Source: a bacterium
Lineage (GTDB): Bacteria > CSSED10-310 > JAJRTK01
Direction: 5' to 3'
Length of the DNA stretch: 9,393 nucleotides
Assembly: GCA_024278345.1 (NCBI GenBank)
Contig: JAJRTK010000179.1
Span: 1 to 9,393 of the forward strand
Shown here: positions 1 through 5,838 of the stretch, one piece after another
Position numbering within the stretch: position 1 is the stretch's first letter
Layout: each line of letters opens with the position of its first letter
The notes under the pieces: generated by a model
Told to the model about the DNA's origin: nothing
Database searches by the model: none
What the model saw: the letters and a program-made list of their open reading frames with translations, nothing else
Made by a program: the position numbers and the translations under genes

Positions 1-6
1 GTGGGT

Positions 7-122
7 CCAGGGAGCGAGCTCCCTGGTGGGTGCAGGGCAAAGCCCTGCCGGGGACCGGGGCCGGAGGCCCCGGACGACCTTCGGGTAACGCGCAGCGTGA
101 CCCGCCGAGCGATAGCGAGGCG
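7..122. repeat. Array of consecutive hairpins (intergenic structured repeat)
   Basis: Palindromes follow one another almost without gaps. 7-26 has an 8-bp perfect stem with loop CGAG. 32-48 has a 7-bp perfect stem with loop AAA. 55-73 has an 8-bp perfect stem with loop GGA. 83-103 has two 4-bp stems separated by an A/G mismatch, with loop GCA. 103-122 pairs CGCC with GGCG, then tandem G-A/A-G oppositions, then GC/GC around a GATA loop. No T-tract follows any of them, so simple intrinsic termination is unlikely. The frames through this region are low-complexity and show no protein family. Similar hairpin strings occur between genes in many GC-rich genomes. Whether this one acts as RNA (processing, stability) or only as a DNA repeat is unknown. 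The 15-mer at 105-119 recurs with one change at 1767-1781. Confidence 0.75.
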
Positions 123-386
123 TTGGCACTAGTTCCACAGTCCTGGGATTGTCCCGCGTTGCGTGGATGCCCTTTTTGGCCCTCCGCTGGGCGCTCCCGG
201 TTGGCCGGCAAGAAGCGGGCGCAGGCCGGAAGGCCTGCACCCAAAATCCGTTCCCCGAGACCTTTTCACCTGGAGGCCCTCCGGCCACGGTCGGTTGGCC
301 AAACACCTTGGTTCAGGCTATGATCGCGTGCTTCTGATAGATTCCAGTGCAGATTCCCGTGGGCCACCCCCGGGGCCGAGGTCAAG
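123..386 (+). other. Non-coding leader upstream of the MobA-like gene
   Basis: No convincing gene lies between the hairpin array and the start codon at 387; the overlapping ORFs here have no family resemblance and no ribosome site. One perfect hairpin sits at 221-238 (7-bp stem GCAGGCC/GGCCTGC with a GGAA tetraloop). A likely promoter lies at 295-324, giving a transcript leader of roughly 55 bases. The ribosome binding site of the next gene is GAGGT at 378-382, four bases from the ATG. Confidence 0.5.
295..324 (+). promoter_or_regulatory. Predicted sigma-70 promoter for the nucleotidyltransferase-TPR operon
   Basis: The -35 box TTGGCC (295-300, four of six consensus bases) and the -10 box TATGAT (319-324, five of six) are separated by 18 bases. 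It is the only good pair seen in the leader and sits about 60 bases before the ATG at 387. This is a motif match only. Confidence 0.45.
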
Positions 387-1019
387 ATGTCGAAAGCGCC
401 CGACGAAACTCCAGTCGTTTCCCTGATCCTGGCAGCCGGGAAAGGGTCGAGAATGGGCATGGAGAAAGGACTCATTCTCATCGGCCAGTGGACGCTGGCA
501 GAGCGGATCTCCCGCATGTATGAGGCGGCGGGCCTCTCCAATTGTATCGTGGTCGTCGCACCAGACTCCCGGCTCCCCAGCCGTATGGCTTCGAGAAAGC
601 TCACCTTCCTGGAGAATCCCGATCCGAGCCGAGGGCCGATTTCCAGCATTTGGACAGCACTCGACGTCTTGCCTGCACAATGCGAGGCCCTGATTCTCCA
701 TCCAGTGGATGTCCCCGTCTTTGATGCCCGTGTCGTGGACTCTTTGATCGCCGCTTTCCGAGCAGGCCGTGGCTCCCTGATCATCCCGACCCATGGAGGA
801 AGGCGGGGTCACCCGATCCTCATGTCCCGCCGATGCTTTCCACTTCTCCGCCAGGCTCCCCTCGATGTCGGCGCCCGCTACGTCCACCGGAAACTCGCCC
901 ACCGGATCCACAACGTTGCCGTCCATTGCCGCTGGGTTACTCACAATCTCAACACACCCGTCCAGCTCGCGGAATTCCGGCGAGCTTTTACCTCCGGAGA
1001 CCATTCCCATGTCCAATGA
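387..1019 (+). CDS. MobA-like NTP transferase (molybdenum-cofactor nucleotidyltransferase family)
   Basis: A 210-residue cytoplasmic nucleotidyltransferase of the MobA/MocA type. Family members transfer GMP or CMP from GTP or CTP to molybdopterin. The N-terminal nucleotide-binding loop LAAGKGSRMG is at residues 15-24, with K27 where the family has its substrate lysine. The segment around residues 78-92 (NPDPSRGPISS) matches the guanine/cytosine-sensing loop. HPVDVP (105-110) carries the metal-binding aspartate D108. GHP is at 141-143, and NLNTPVQL (187-194) is the usual C-terminal NTP motif. Length is typical. GAGGT four bases upstream supports the start. The stop overlaps the next gene by 11 bp, so the two are almost certainly cotranscribed. 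The exact substrate cannot be read from the sequence: it could be MobA, MocA, or a related sugar/cofactor nucleotidyltransferase, and no other molybdenum gene is in the window. Confidence 0.87.
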   Translation: MSKAPDETPVVSLILAAGKGSRMGMEKGLILIGQWTLAERISRMYEAAGLSNCIVVVAPDSRLPSRMASRKLTFLENPDPSRGPISSIWTALDVLPAQCEALILHPVDVPVFDARVVDSLIAAFRAGRGSLIIPTHGGRRGHPILMSRRCFPLLRQAPLDVGARYVHRKLAHRIHNVAVHCRWVTHNLNTPVQLAEFRRAFTSGDHSHVQ

Positions 1020-1698
1020 AAAAAAGATCCTCATGGCCAGTGGAGCGCTTCTTCTCTTTGCCGGACTCTTTCTCTTGCCAGCCATCGTTAAGAATCTCAA
1101 GCCAAAGGAAGCGGAAAAAGAGGATTTCCTTCTTGCAAGGGGACCCACCGTGTCTGGCCCCGGAGCTCCCGTGGACCAAACCGGACGGGGAGCTTCCGCC
1201 CCCATGCCCGGCCTTCAGCCCTTTGGCCAAGTCCCCGACGGTGCCCCGCCCGAGCACCCGCCCATGGATAGCCCAGAGGCTTATGCCGAGCTGGGACTCA
1301 TGTTCTTCCAACAGGAGAACTACTCTGCCGCTGCCCCCTATCTACAAAAATCCGTGGAGAAAAAGCCCGACGCCTCCGTCATGGCCGCCCTGGGCTCGGC
1401 CCTACGGCGCATCGGAAAAACCCAGGAAGCTCTCAAGTGGCTCCAAGAAAGCCTCCAGCTTGAACCCAACGGCAAAGAGGCCCTCTTGAATCTAGGACTG
1501 CTCCAACAATATGATCTTGCCGATATCCCCGCGGCCATCACCACATTCCAGAAACTCGCTTCCCTGGTAGGACCGACCGAAATGCCGGATCTCCAGGACA
1601 ACCTTGCCTACCTGAGGAAAGTGCGGGACAAATTGGCGTCGCCCAACACGACACCGGATTCCATCACCTCCGGCCAACCCCCAAAAAACACTCCCTGA
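1009..1698 (+). CDS. Membrane-anchored TPR repeat protein
   Basis: A 229-residue protein. Residues 7-28 form one hydrophobic segment (uncleaved anchor or signal), preceded by two lysines, so the rest should face the periplasm. Residues 30-88 are a Pro/Gly/Ala-rich linker. About three tetratricopeptide repeats follow at 90-121, 123-154 and 157-190; in the first two, the residues after AYAELGLMFFQQENYSAA and the stretch ALGSALRRIGKTQEALKWL show the TPR spacing. The tail is Pro/Ser/Thr-rich. The open frame extends upstream to 793, but that part overlaps the MobA-like gene. The ATG at 1009 follows CGGAGA at 995-1000 with eight bases of spacing and directly precedes the membrane segment, so it is chosen. 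TPRs mediate protein-protein contacts; the partner is unknown. The operon link with a nucleotidyltransferase does not reveal a shared pathway. Confidence 0.85.
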   Translation: MSNEKKILMASGALLLFAGLFLLPAIVKNLKPKEAEKEDFLLARGPTVSGPGAPVDQTGRGASAPMPGLQPFGQVPDGAPPEHPPMDSPEAYAELGLMFFQQENYSAAAPYLQKSVEKKPDASVMAALGSALRRIGKTQEALKWLQESLQLEPNGKEALLNLGLLQQYDLADIPAAITTFQKLASLVGPTEMPDLQDNLAYLRKVRDKLASPNTTPDSITSGQPPKNTP

Positions 1699-1750
1699 CA
1701 ACGTCCAGCGCGTCCAGGAATCAGCCGCGGCAGTAGATGCACGGCGGTGG

Positions 1751-1805
1751 TCATCGGTGGCCGGGGCCGAGCGACAGCGAGAGCTGCCGGAGGCACCACC
1801 GATGA
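1751..1805. repeat. Large imperfect hairpin in the convergent gap
   Basis: A perfect 10-bp inverted repeat, TCATCGGTGG (1751-1760) and CCACCGATGA (1796-1805), encloses a 35-base GC-rich loop that can pair further (CCGG/CCGG). It lies between the TPR gene stop at 1698 and the end of the convergent zinc-ribbon gene at 1832, where a terminator is expected, but no T-tract follows on either strand. The loop holds CCGAGCGACAGCGAG (1767-1781), nearly identical to 105-119 in the hairpin array, so it may be a relative of that repeat rather than a plain terminator. Confidence 0.6.
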
Positions 1806-1816
1806 GCAAGACCGGT

Positions 1817-1831
1817 GGGTCTTTCAGACCC
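1817..1831 (-). terminator. Short hairpin directly after the FmdB-type gene
   Basis: GGGTCT/AGACCC forms a perfect 6-bp stem with a 3-base loop, directly abutting the stop codon (1832-1834) of the minus-strand gene. Downstream on that strand the sequence is only weakly T-rich, so a role in termination or 3'-end protection is a guess. Confidence 0.35.
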
Positions 1832-2155
1832 TCAGGCCGCGGCGCTGTCAGATGTTTTCAACGCGGGCTTTTCCGTGGGTGAAGAGCTGCTGCTCTTCTC
1901 CGAGGCCTTGGACGAATCGCTCTTCTCCTTCACCTTTTCTGAGGAACTGCTACTCTTCCTGCCGGCGGATTTGTCCTTCAGACCGTAGTGGTCGTTGTAC
2001 CAGCCTCCTCCCTTGAGGTGGAACGCCGCTAGAGAAATGAGTTTTTTCATCTTGCCTCCACATTCTTCGCAAGTGGTGAGCGGAGGATCTTGAAAACTCT
2101 GGATGACTTCGACGACATCTTCACAACTTTGGCATTGGTACTCGTAAATCGGCAT
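1832..2155 (-). CDS. FmdB-family zinc-ribbon protein with Ser/Lys-rich tail
   Basis: A 107-residue protein starting MPIYEYQC, the hallmark start of the FmdB/CxxC_CxxC_SSSS family. Two CxxC knuckles (C8/C11 and C29/C32) would bind one zinc. Residues 46-58 are Gly/Trp/Tyr-rich (GGGWYNDHYG), as in the family. The tail from residue 61 to the end is Lys/Ser/Glu/Ala-rich with two SSSSS runs. The frame is open ten codons further upstream (to 2185), but the family start and GGAG seven bases before the ATG at 2155 fix the start; the longer version would also begin inside the CIRCE operator. The function is not established in the family; members are called putative regulatory or nucleic-acid-binding proteins. 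Here a strong promoter with a CIRCE element precedes it, so it is inferred to be HrcA-repressed and heat-induced. It diverges from the small membrane protein gene at 2283. Confidence 0.9.
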   Translation of the reverse strand: MPIYEYQCQSCEDVVEVIQSFQDPPLTTCEECGGKMKKLISLAAFHLKGGGWYNDHYGLKDKSAGRKSSSSSEKVKEKSDSSKASEKSSSSSPTEKPALKTSDSAAA

Positions 2156-2178
2156 CTTCTTGCTCCAACGGGAACAGA

Positions 2179-2205
2179 TTAGCACTCGCTAGCGCTGACT
2201 GCTAA
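2179..2205. promoter_or_regulatory. CIRCE operator (HrcA binding site)
   Basis: TTAGCACTC, nine spacer bases, then GACTGCTAA. This matches the CIRCE consensus TTAGCACTC-N9-GAGTGCTAA at 17 of 18 arm positions with exact spacing; the only change is C for G at the third base of the right arm. It starts one base downstream of the predicted -10 box of the minus-strand zinc-ribbon gene, over the expected transcription start. This is the usual place for HrcA to block initiation, and for the transcript leader to carry the hairpin. Confidence 0.92.
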
Positions 2206-2206
2206 T

Positions 2207-2235
2207 AATCTATTTTCTAGGAGTCCGGCTGTCAA
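2207..2235 (-). promoter_or_regulatory. Sigma-70-type promoter of the FmdB-type gene
   Basis: On the minus strand, TTGACA (2235-2230, perfect -35) is followed after exactly 17 bases by TAGATT (2212-2207, four of six -10 bases). The CIRCE element lies immediately downstream. A housekeeping promoter overlapped by CIRCE is the standard arrangement of HrcA-controlled genes. Confidence 0.75.
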
Positions 2236-2282
2236 GGTGAAATTCCGGTTTTTTGAGCATCCGTTGGAATGGAGGGTGAAAC

Positions 2283-2477
2283 ATGCTTCTGTTCGGGTTG
2301 GTTCTCTTTGCCGCTCTCGTGGTCTATTTCAGCCTCAAGGGCGAACTCGAATACGTGCGAGACAACCTTGAGATCCAGCTTCGTCAGGTTCGCTTTCGGG
2401 TCCATCGGCTTCAGCAAAGGCTGGAAGAGCTGGAGGAAAAAGAAGGCGAGGCCACCGTCACTCCGGCTTCTGAATAG
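2283..2477 (+). CDS. Small membrane protein with coiled coil
   Basis: A 64-residue protein. Residues 2-17 form one hydrophobic helix. From about 20 to 54 there is a highly charged heptad-like helix rich in Leu, Arg, Gln and Glu, ending in an acidic stretch (LEELEEKEGE). The topology is probably an N-terminal anchor with a cytoplasmic coiled coil, as in many short envelope or septum-associated proteins; no specific family is recognised. GGAGG at 2271-2275, seven bases before the ATG, strongly supports translation. Its last 20 bases overlap the 3' end of the broken Nudix gene on the other strand. No clear promoter was found between CIRCE and the start codon. Confidence 0.72.
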   Translation: MLLFGLVLFAALVVYFSLKGELEYVRDNLEIQLRQVRFRVHRLQQRLEELEEKEGEATVTPASE

Positions 2478-2955
2478 GGGGGCACAATCTAAGTTTGCGG
2501 AGAAGCCGGAGATTCGACGGGAGAAACCCGCTAGGAAGGGCGTCAAGGGCAAAGAACCCCGCCTCGGTTGACTCCATGGATGTCTTGATCTCCTTCGACG
2601 TCGAACTAGCCAGAAAGGCGATTTCCACAAGATTGGAGGGGTGGAGGCAGACATTGGCCAAGACCGGAGGGCTGATGGTGATTCCCGTTTACTCGTAGAC
2701 CTCCCGGGCGAGGCATTCCTCCGGTTGTTCTCCTCGCTGCATGAATCCGGCCGGGAGGCCCCAGGGGTGCTCCCGGGGCCGAAAGACGTGGCGGACGCAG
2801 AGAAGCCGCCCTTCTTCATTCCGGACAATGCCCACGGTGGCCACTCGGAAGTTCGGCATGGCGAGGCTGACGAGACCGCGGCGCAAGCTCCGGGGAATCC
2901 GTATCCAGCCAGCGCGGAGTAGGGTCTGGGCAAGGTTTTTTTTATGGTGTGGCAT
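2458..2955 (-). pseudogene. Nudix hydrolase interrupted by a single in-frame TAA
   Basis: One uninterrupted frame of 166 codons except for a TAA at codon 89 (plus-strand 2689-2691). The N-terminal part reads FRVATVGIVRNEEGRLLCVRH, a typical first Nudix strand (residues 36 on), followed by WGLPAGFMQRG. The Nudix box G-x5-E-x7-REVxE runs from G70 to E88. The next codon, which should encode the last box glutamate before TGI (residues 90-92), is TAA instead. After it the same frame continues for 76 residues with a normal Nudix C-terminus (VCLHPSNLVEIAFLA and an SxExxFF-like segment). GAA to TAA is one G-to-T change. The family hydrolyses nucleoside diphosphates linked to X and needs this glutamate for Mg2+ binding. 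With the stop, only an 88-residue fragment is made, probably inactive. The ATG at 2955 has no good ribosome site. It could be a young pseudogene, a sequencing error or, less likely, readthrough. Confidence 0.85.
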
Positions 2956-3238
2956 TTTGCAAAAAGAAAATGGGTTTCAGGAGTCTTGCCCCGAAGATGC
3001 TATACGCCCGAAAACTGGTGGTGAGACGCCTTGAGGGCAGTGAGTCCGGTTGAAGGGCGATGACTGGGGAGGGGCGGCGGACGGATTGCCGCCGACCCGA
3101 CCGGAACTCAACCAAAAGAAACGAAAGCAGTTTTCTGGAATTGTGCCCTGAAGGTCTTCCACGCCCGACAGACTCTCGGGCCCCTTTGTTCACGATGGAA
3201 TTGTTCGAATATGCTCCGCCCGCCGGTCGCGGGTGCCA
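2956..3238. other. Intergenic region between the kinase and Nudix genes
   Basis: No gene is supported here. It holds repeat copy A (3046-3135) and a 6-bp stem GCCCGA/TCGGGC at 3163-3168/3176-3181 with a 7-base loop, about 60 bases past the kinase stop. That stem has no T-tract and is only a weak terminator candidate. No convincing promoter for the Nudix gene was found. Confidence 0.45.
3046..3135 (+). repeat. Dispersed repeat, copy A
   Basis: About 90 bases that recur on the minus strand at 9253-9337 with roughly ten substitutions over the whole length by eye. Shared parts are CCGGTTGAAGGGCGATGA, a GGGG-rich step, the core GGCGGCGGACGGATTGCCG, GACCCGACCGGA, and a tail of CAACCA followed by A-rich DNA with AAAGCAG. 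The core forms a 6-bp stem CGGCGG (3075-3080) / CCGCCG (3089-3094); CCGGT (3046-3050) can also pair with ACCGG (3100-3104). It lies between the kinase and Nudix genes. Confidence 0.8.
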
Positions 3239-5524
3239 TTACATGGGGCTGGCCTGGAATCCGCGGTTTCCTTGTCTGTCTTTTGCCTCGAAGTAGTAGC
3301 TGATGTCGCGGCCTTTGTGAACTGATTCGGGGATTTCGAGGGTAAAGCTGCCATCGGGGTTTCGTGTCATGCGATGGCTTGTGAATTCGGCGGTAGCCTC
3401 GAAACGGTAGTGCAGGAGGATCTGTTCGACTCCACTTTTGTCGTTGGCCACCACCAAGAACTTCAAGGGACCCGAAGCTAAGTACAAGGGGCGATCATAG
3501 AGGACGCTTGGCGGTTTGCAATCGACAGCGCAGGCGCTCCGGTATTCTTCCAGGACTTTTCTTGCGGCTGGAAGCTCTTTTTCCCCGGTTCGGAGCCCGG
3601 CCAGTACGGATCCGGTCGTGGCGGCGTCTCCCTTCGTGAGAGCTTTTTCAGCCTTGAGAAGGGAAGTGGTCAGGTTTTCTCGATTTTTTTCTAGGCGTTT
3701 TTCCCAGGCTTCAAGGTCTTGAATGGGCGGGAAAGCCAGTTTTTTCAGCTTCTGGAGCTCTTCCAGCGCCTCGTCGTAGCGTCCACTGTTTTCCAGGCGC
3801 TGAATGCGGCCCAGCCGTCCCATTGCCAGGTTGCCTGGCGGTCCGCCAGCCATGCCCGGACTCCCAACCGCGGTGGAAGAATCGGCCCGCCAGCCGGGCG
3901 TAGCAGTTTTCGTGGGGCTCGGGGATGGGGGAAGCGCTCGGGTTGGCGATGGAGGTCTTGGGCTTCTGGAAGCCGTGGGTGAGGGTGTCCTGGATGGCGT
4001 GCCGGATGGTGTTCGGGATGGGATCGAGGTCTTGGTTGACGTTTTTGAGGGCGGCGGCGTAGCCGTTCTGGTGGGAAAGGGCGTGGCCGTTTTACCGGGA
4101 ACCGGGGTTTTGGTGGCCGTAGCCGTCTTGGTCGGGACGGGAGTTGCCGCTTGGGCGGGAACCGGGGTTTTGGTGGCCGAAGCCGTCTTGGTGGCAGCCA
4201 AAGTCATTCTGCCTGGAGAGACCTTGGCCACGAGGGCCGGTGTTAGAGCTGTGGGAGAGGAACTTTTTGTGGGAATTGTCGGGCTCTTTCCCGTTCCCCC
4301 GGCGGAAAGGACCGGGGGGGGGGGCCCAAAGGGGGTCATCGCGTGCGGGGTCGTGGTTTGAAGCCACAATCGCTTGGCCCTGGGAGCCACCTTCATCCAA
4401 GTCACCGTCTCAACGATCGCGAAAAACATGGCAAGGAGGGACAGGAGTCCCAGAATCCACCTGGAAGGAGCTTCGGGGTGGGAGGCGTCGTCGCAATCGA
4501 CCGGTGTCTTGGCGGGGGCTCCGGTTCGGCGGTGTTGGCCGGATGTTTTCCCATGGCGCTTGGGATATCGAGTTGGCGAAGCCTTGGCCTCCGGCGAGCC
4601 CGGAAGGACCGGCTGGCTGCCAGAAGGCGGGAAAGGCCGGACAGTTTCCCGTGCTCGCGCGTTTTGGGCCGGCCCGCTGGCCAGGCGGCTTGAGATTCCC
4701 TGTAGAGCACTCGCCACATCCGTCATGCTCGCCGGGCGGTTTCCCAGTTCTTTGTCCAGGCAATTTCTCACCAGCCTGAGAAGTTCCGGTGGCAGACGGT
4801 CTTCGATGGCGCCCATGGGCTCGGGCGGGGCCGTTGCGATCTTGTAGATGAGTGCCGCCAGGTCCGGGGCGGTGTAGGGCGAGTGATAACAGAGAAGCTC
4901 GTAGAGGACGACCCCAAAGGAATAGATGTCGGAATGAATTCCGGACCCCTTTCCTTGAAGTTGTTCCGGAGCCATGTAGGCTGGCGTTCCGATGGGCCGC
5001 CCCGTGAGCGTCGTGTGTTGGCTGGCCAGCTTGGCGATACCAAAGTCCACGAGCTTGATCTTGCCGCCTGGAAGAACCTGGATGTTGCCCGGTTTTACGT
5101 CGCGATGGATGACCGAATTTTGGTGGGCGTGTTCCAAGCCTCGGGCTATCTGAAGCGCCAGATCAAGCTTTTCCGGGAGGGCCAAGGGGAGCTTCTTGTC
5201 GATAATTCGGCAAAGGGACTGCCCGGGCAAGAACTCCATGGCAATGAAAGGGACGCCGCTTTCCTGGCCGAAGTCATAAATGACGATGATGTTGGGGTGA
5301 TGAAGGGATGCCGCGGCCCTGGCTTCCCGCAGGAACCTCTCCTGCATCTCCGGAACCCCAAAAAGCTGCGCGTTCATGAGCTTCAGGGCAACGACCCTTT
5401 CCAGCACCGTGTCTTTGGCCTTGTAGACGACGGCCATCCCGCCTTCTCCAAGTTGCTCGATGATTGTGTAGCGCCCAATCCGCTTCATGGGGGGGGCCGC
5501 TCTTGTGAAAAGTTGGGTGGTCAT
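3239..5524 (-). CDS. Transmembrane Ser/Thr protein kinase (PknB-like) with stalk and extracytoplasmic domain
   Basis: 761 residues from the chosen ATG. The cytoplasmic kinase domain (about 19-275) has all catalytic motifs: GEGGMAVVY (26-34), ATP-anchoring K48 in ALKLM, helix-C E67, HRDVKPGN with catalytic D142, DFG with D160, GTPAYMAPE ending at E187, and DIYSFGVVLYELL. A basic Pro-rich linker follows, then one membrane helix (356-377). Next come a Thr/Pro/Lys-rich stalk (about 439-543) with 20-residue tandem units, a helical charged segment (568-660), and a C-terminal domain (about 673-761) ending in alternating beta strands (LLHYRFEA, SFTLEIPE, ISYYFEAKD). That end resembles Ig-like or FnIII-like sensor folds. 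It is probably a receptor kinase sensing the envelope. The start is uncertain: ATGs at 5665, 5524 and 5488 all lack a clear ribosome site; 5524 gives the usual short lead-in. It contains C11 and C8 runs. It diverges from the Memo fusion. Confidence 0.9.
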   Translation of the reverse strand: MTTQLFTRAAPPMKRIGRYTIIEQLGEGGMAVVYKAKDTVLERVVALKLMNAQLFGVPEMQERFLREARAAASLHHPNIIVIYDFGQESGVPFIAMEFLPGQSLCRIIDKKLPLALPEKLDLALQIARGLEHAHQNSVIHRDVKPGNIQVLPGGKIKLVDFGIAKLASQHTTLTGRPIGTPAYMAPEQLQGKGSGIHSDIYSFGVVLYELLCYHSPYTAPDLAALIYKIATAPPEPMGAIEDRLPPELLRLVRNCLDKELGNRPASMTDVASALQGISSRLASGPAQNARARETVRPFPPSGSQPVLPGSPEAKASPTRYPKRHGKTSGQHRRTGAPAKTPVDCDDASHPEAPSRWILGLLSLLAMFFAIVETVTWMKVAPRAKRLWLQTTTPHAMTPFGPPPPVLSAGGTGKSPTIPTKSSSPTALTPALVAKVSPGRMTLAATKTASATKTPVPAQAATPVPTKTATATKTPVPGKTATPFPTRTATPPPSKTSTKTSIPSRTPSGTPSRTPSPTASRSPRPPSPTRALPPSPSPTKTATPGWRADSSTAVGSPGMAGGPPGNLAMGRLGRIQRLENSGRYDEALEELQKLKKLAFPPIQDLEAWEKRLEKNRENLTTSLLKAEKALTKGDAATTGSVLAGLRTGEKELPAARKVLEEYRSACAVDCKPPSVLYDRPLYLASGPLKFLVVANDKSGVEQILLHYRFEATAEFTSHRMTRNPDGSFTLEIPESVHKGRDISYYFEAKDRQGNRGFQASPM
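4061..4200 (-). repeat. 60-bp tandem repeat inside the kinase stalk
   Basis: Units at 4061-4120 and 4121-4180, plus a partial third at 4181-4200. 37 bases (4096-4132 and 4156-4192) are almost identical at a period of exactly 60. In the protein they give 20-residue units of the type TATATKTPVPGKTATPFPT. Because the period is a multiple of three, copy-number change would lengthen or shorten the stalk without breaking the frame. Confidence 0.8.
4314..4324 (-). repeat. C11 homopolymer tract within the kinase gene
   Basis: Eleven consecutive G on the plus strand, that is eleven C on the coding strand, encode the prolines just after the membrane helix (residues about 401-404 of the 761-residue protein). 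As given, the frame is intact through the tract. A one-base slip would separate the kinase and membrane segment from the whole extracytoplasmic part. Confidence 0.8.
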
Positions 5525-5731
5525 CGCTACCGACAAGCGGAGGCTGGAACTGGTAACAGAATGACTATACGGCTTCAGGAAGTCTCTGGAAAAAACGCGC
5601 CAACGAGGCATACGATGAATCAGAGAAAGGCGACACTGGCCGGAACTCCTGATTCCATTTTTCATTCAGGGAAAAGTGCTCGGGGTTCTCTGGGGCGATG
5701 AAAGGCGAGGGTTGGCGGTCGGGGGGAACTC

Positions 5732-5804
5732 GCGATGAAGGCGAGTGGCGGCGGACGGATTGCCGTCGCCGCGAGCGGAACGCAACCCAAAGAAAAGAAA
5801 GCGA
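5732..5804 (+). repeat. Dispersed repeat, copy B (diverged)
   Basis: It contains the same core as copies A and C, GGCGGCGGACGGATTGCCG (5748-5766), and the tail CGGAACGCAACCCAAAGAAA, then AGAAAGCG. Its core folds better than in copy A: GCGGC-GGACGG, loop ATTG, CCGTC-GCCGC, with one bulge. The left part is shortened relative to A and C. The right half matches copy D closely. Confidence 0.7.
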
Positions 5805-5829
5805 GCATTCACCATGAGTCTTGACCCCG

Positions 5830-5838
5830 TGATAAGAT
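5830..5838 (+). promoter_or_regulatory. Possible extended -10 promoter of the Memo fusion gene
   Basis: TGATAAGAT (5830-5838) is an extended -10 element: TG, one base, then TAAGAT (five of six consensus). No -35 is visible at the right spacing, which extended -10 promoters tolerate. It would give a leader of about 45 bases before the ATG at 5889. Confidence 0.35.

Noticed and set aside
30-426. Three overlapping plus-strand frames in the leader before 387
   Set aside because: They run through hairpins and the promoter, lack ribosome sites and have shadow-like composition.
318-1205. Minus-strand frame of 295 codons over the nucleotidyltransferase and TPR genes
   Set aside because: It is antisense to two well-supported genes, has no family motif and no ribosome site. 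Long antisense frames are common in GC-rich coding DNA.
2232-2933. 233-codon minus-strand frame covering the Nudix region in another phase
   Set aside because: It is composed of Ser/Pro/Arg-rich shadow sequence; the true Nudix frame is identifiable by its box and continues on both sides of the TAA.
2942-3238. In-frame open extension of about 98 codons after the kinase TAA (readthrough candidate)
   Set aside because: The stretch is repeat copy A plus intergenic sequence, is low-complexity and basic, and has no domain. An open frame of this length is expected by chance at this GC content.
4883-5701. Plus-strand frame of 272 codons opposite the kinase domain
   Set aside because: It mirrors a kinase domain with all catalytic motifs on the other strand; its own translation has no recognisable features.
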